Assembly: GCF_021018805.1 (NCBI RefSeq)
Contig: NC_086248.1
Coordinates: 100,153,239 to 100,217,238, forward strand
Direction: 5' to 3'
Length of the DNA stretch: 64,000 nt
Origin: Prinia subflava
Taxonomy: Eukaryota; Chordata; Aves; Passeriformes; Cisticolidae
Shown here: positions 63,003-64,000 of the stretch, piece after piece
How positions within the stretch are numbered: the stretch's first letter is position 1
Layout: the number at the start of each line of letters is the position of its first letter
Program-made: the position numbers and the translations under genes
Notes under the pieces: model-generated
The model's database searches: none
The model's input: only the letters and a program-made list of their open reading frames with translations
Told to the model about the DNA's origin: nothing

Positions 63003-64000
63003 ACTTGCACATACTGTTTTAATCTACACAAAAGATACATCTATAGGCAGGGGGTGTGAGCTCACAGCTCAAAGAGATGAGTCTCCTCATGCTTGTGTGT
63101 AACCAGACTGATCCTCCATGGCACTGCAGATCTACATACAGTAATATAAACTTAAGCATCTATCTCAGGATGCAAAACTTTCATGGAAGCTACTGAAGGC
63201 AAAAACAATTTTTCCTGTGCTTGCTGCAGCTTTATATCACTAATGAAAGAATACGAGGGAACAATCTTGCTACTGTGTATCAAAAGAGCTTACTGTCTCC
63301 CCCTTGAAGTGTTTGGAGATAAAAAATTCTGAAGTCATAGGTAACTAGACAAGCACTGTATAGAACTCCAGTCAGTGCCTTCTGACGTCAAGGACTTTCT
63401 TCATAGTGATAATGAGCTTTAAAATATTCCTCTGAGATCTTGAGATTCAACACTTAACTGTGATGGCAGTTGTTCAGGGCAACTGGAAGTCTACTCCCTG
63501 AACAGCCACAACCTACTTTTTGTTTCAATTTGATCAACACAGTGGTTGCTAGCAAAATCTAAGTTACGTATTAGCATAAATATATTGAGATCTGAAAGGG
63601 CTGCTATATACAGCACATGTAAATTATTTACATCTAGTCAACCCAAGTGACTGCAGACATTGTAGGAAGCACAGCTGCTGCTGGTGCTAGAACCTTGAAG
63701 CTGTTTCTTAATATGAATATTCATCATTACTCTCTTAGAAGACTGTAGGGGAAAACATAGTCAATAAAAGTATATTCTGTGTTTTGTAATCAGTAAACAA
63801 TATAAGCAAAATAGTGTGTGGAGGACACAGAGCAGCTGCTCTTTCCAAATGAATGACTAATTGTGAAATATTTAGACCTCAGCACTATGATTTCCTTAAC
63901 AATTCTTTTTCTTGTTAGGGCAGATTGGATGTCCTTTTGCTTTATTTAGATTTTCTTTTTTTTCTCCACCACTCACATGTTAACCCCAAAGTTTAAAGCA

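Larger units (their letters stand above)
23600..64000 (-). other. NRXN1: Upstream region: alpha-NRXN1 intron and distal beta regulatory DNA
   Basis: This is AT-rich, repeat-poor sequence upstream of the beta promoter. In other vertebrates it lies within the intron between the last alpha-specific exons and the common exons. No EGF-like cysteine pattern or LNS-domain exon was recognised on the minus strand. It may hold enhancers that cannot be seen by eye. Confidence 0.6.
44933..64000. other. Intronic sequence with low-complexity tracts
   Basis: AT-rich. Contains the long A/C tract 46660-46869, T tract 52031-52051, A tract 57348-57400, AT-palindrome cluster 58296-58465, A/C tract 60575-60680 and T/G tract 62914-63002. 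A possible old SINE lies near 48340-48400. Frames are short and unremarkable, and no exon was recognised. Confidence 0.5.

Noticed and set aside
1..64000. CRISPR arrays, operons, tRNA or rRNA genes
   Set aside because: No regular repeat-spacer pattern, no ribosomal RNA sequence and no cloverleaf recognised; the DNA is vertebrate intronic.

Overview
This window is vertebrate nuclear DNA, almost certainly from a bird and perhaps a songbird. The repeats decide this: several CR1 LINE 3' ends in the avian style, an avian ERVL-type long terminal repeat (LTR), AT-rich intron-like sequence, and one isolated GC/CpG-rich block. There are no bacterial-style operons, and the open frames outside the GC block are short and look random.

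The one protein-coding element I recognise is on the minus strand at 21004-21244. It is the first coding exon of the beta isoform of neurexin-1 (NRXN1-beta). It encodes a signal peptide and the beta-specific histidine-rich N-terminus, ending at a phase-1 splice donor. The exon lies in a CpG-rich domain of about 3 kb (roughly 20.4-23.6 kb) that should be the internal beta promoter of the very long NRXN1 gene. Transcription runs from high to low coordinates. The 21 kb below the exon are therefore the start of the intron leading to the common (alpha+beta) exons, and the 40 kb above it are upstream promoter or alpha-isoform intron. I recognised no alpha exon, no common exon and no second gene.

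Layout: 1-5333 is intronic DNA with one CR1 fragment and one A/C-rich tract. 5334-5886 is a near full-length ERVL-type solo LTR on the plus strand. 7221-7710 is a second probable solo LTR on the minus strand, with an internal repeated motif. 7711-20400 is intronic DNA with microsatellites and a possible old SINE. 20400-23600 holds the NRXN1-beta exon, leader and promoter, with candidate quadruplexes, CA microsatellites, an octamer and a minus-strand TATA element. 23600-64000 is upstream intronic DNA with a CR1 nested inside another CR1 (25335-25875), an older CR1 (34690-35010), a further CR1 (44703-44932), A/C or T/G low-complexity tracts and an AT-rich palindromic cluster.

I found no convincing new biological system. 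The points most worth checking are the architecture of the beta promoter and leader, the bird-specific N-terminus, the nested CR1, and the scattered A/C-rich tracts.
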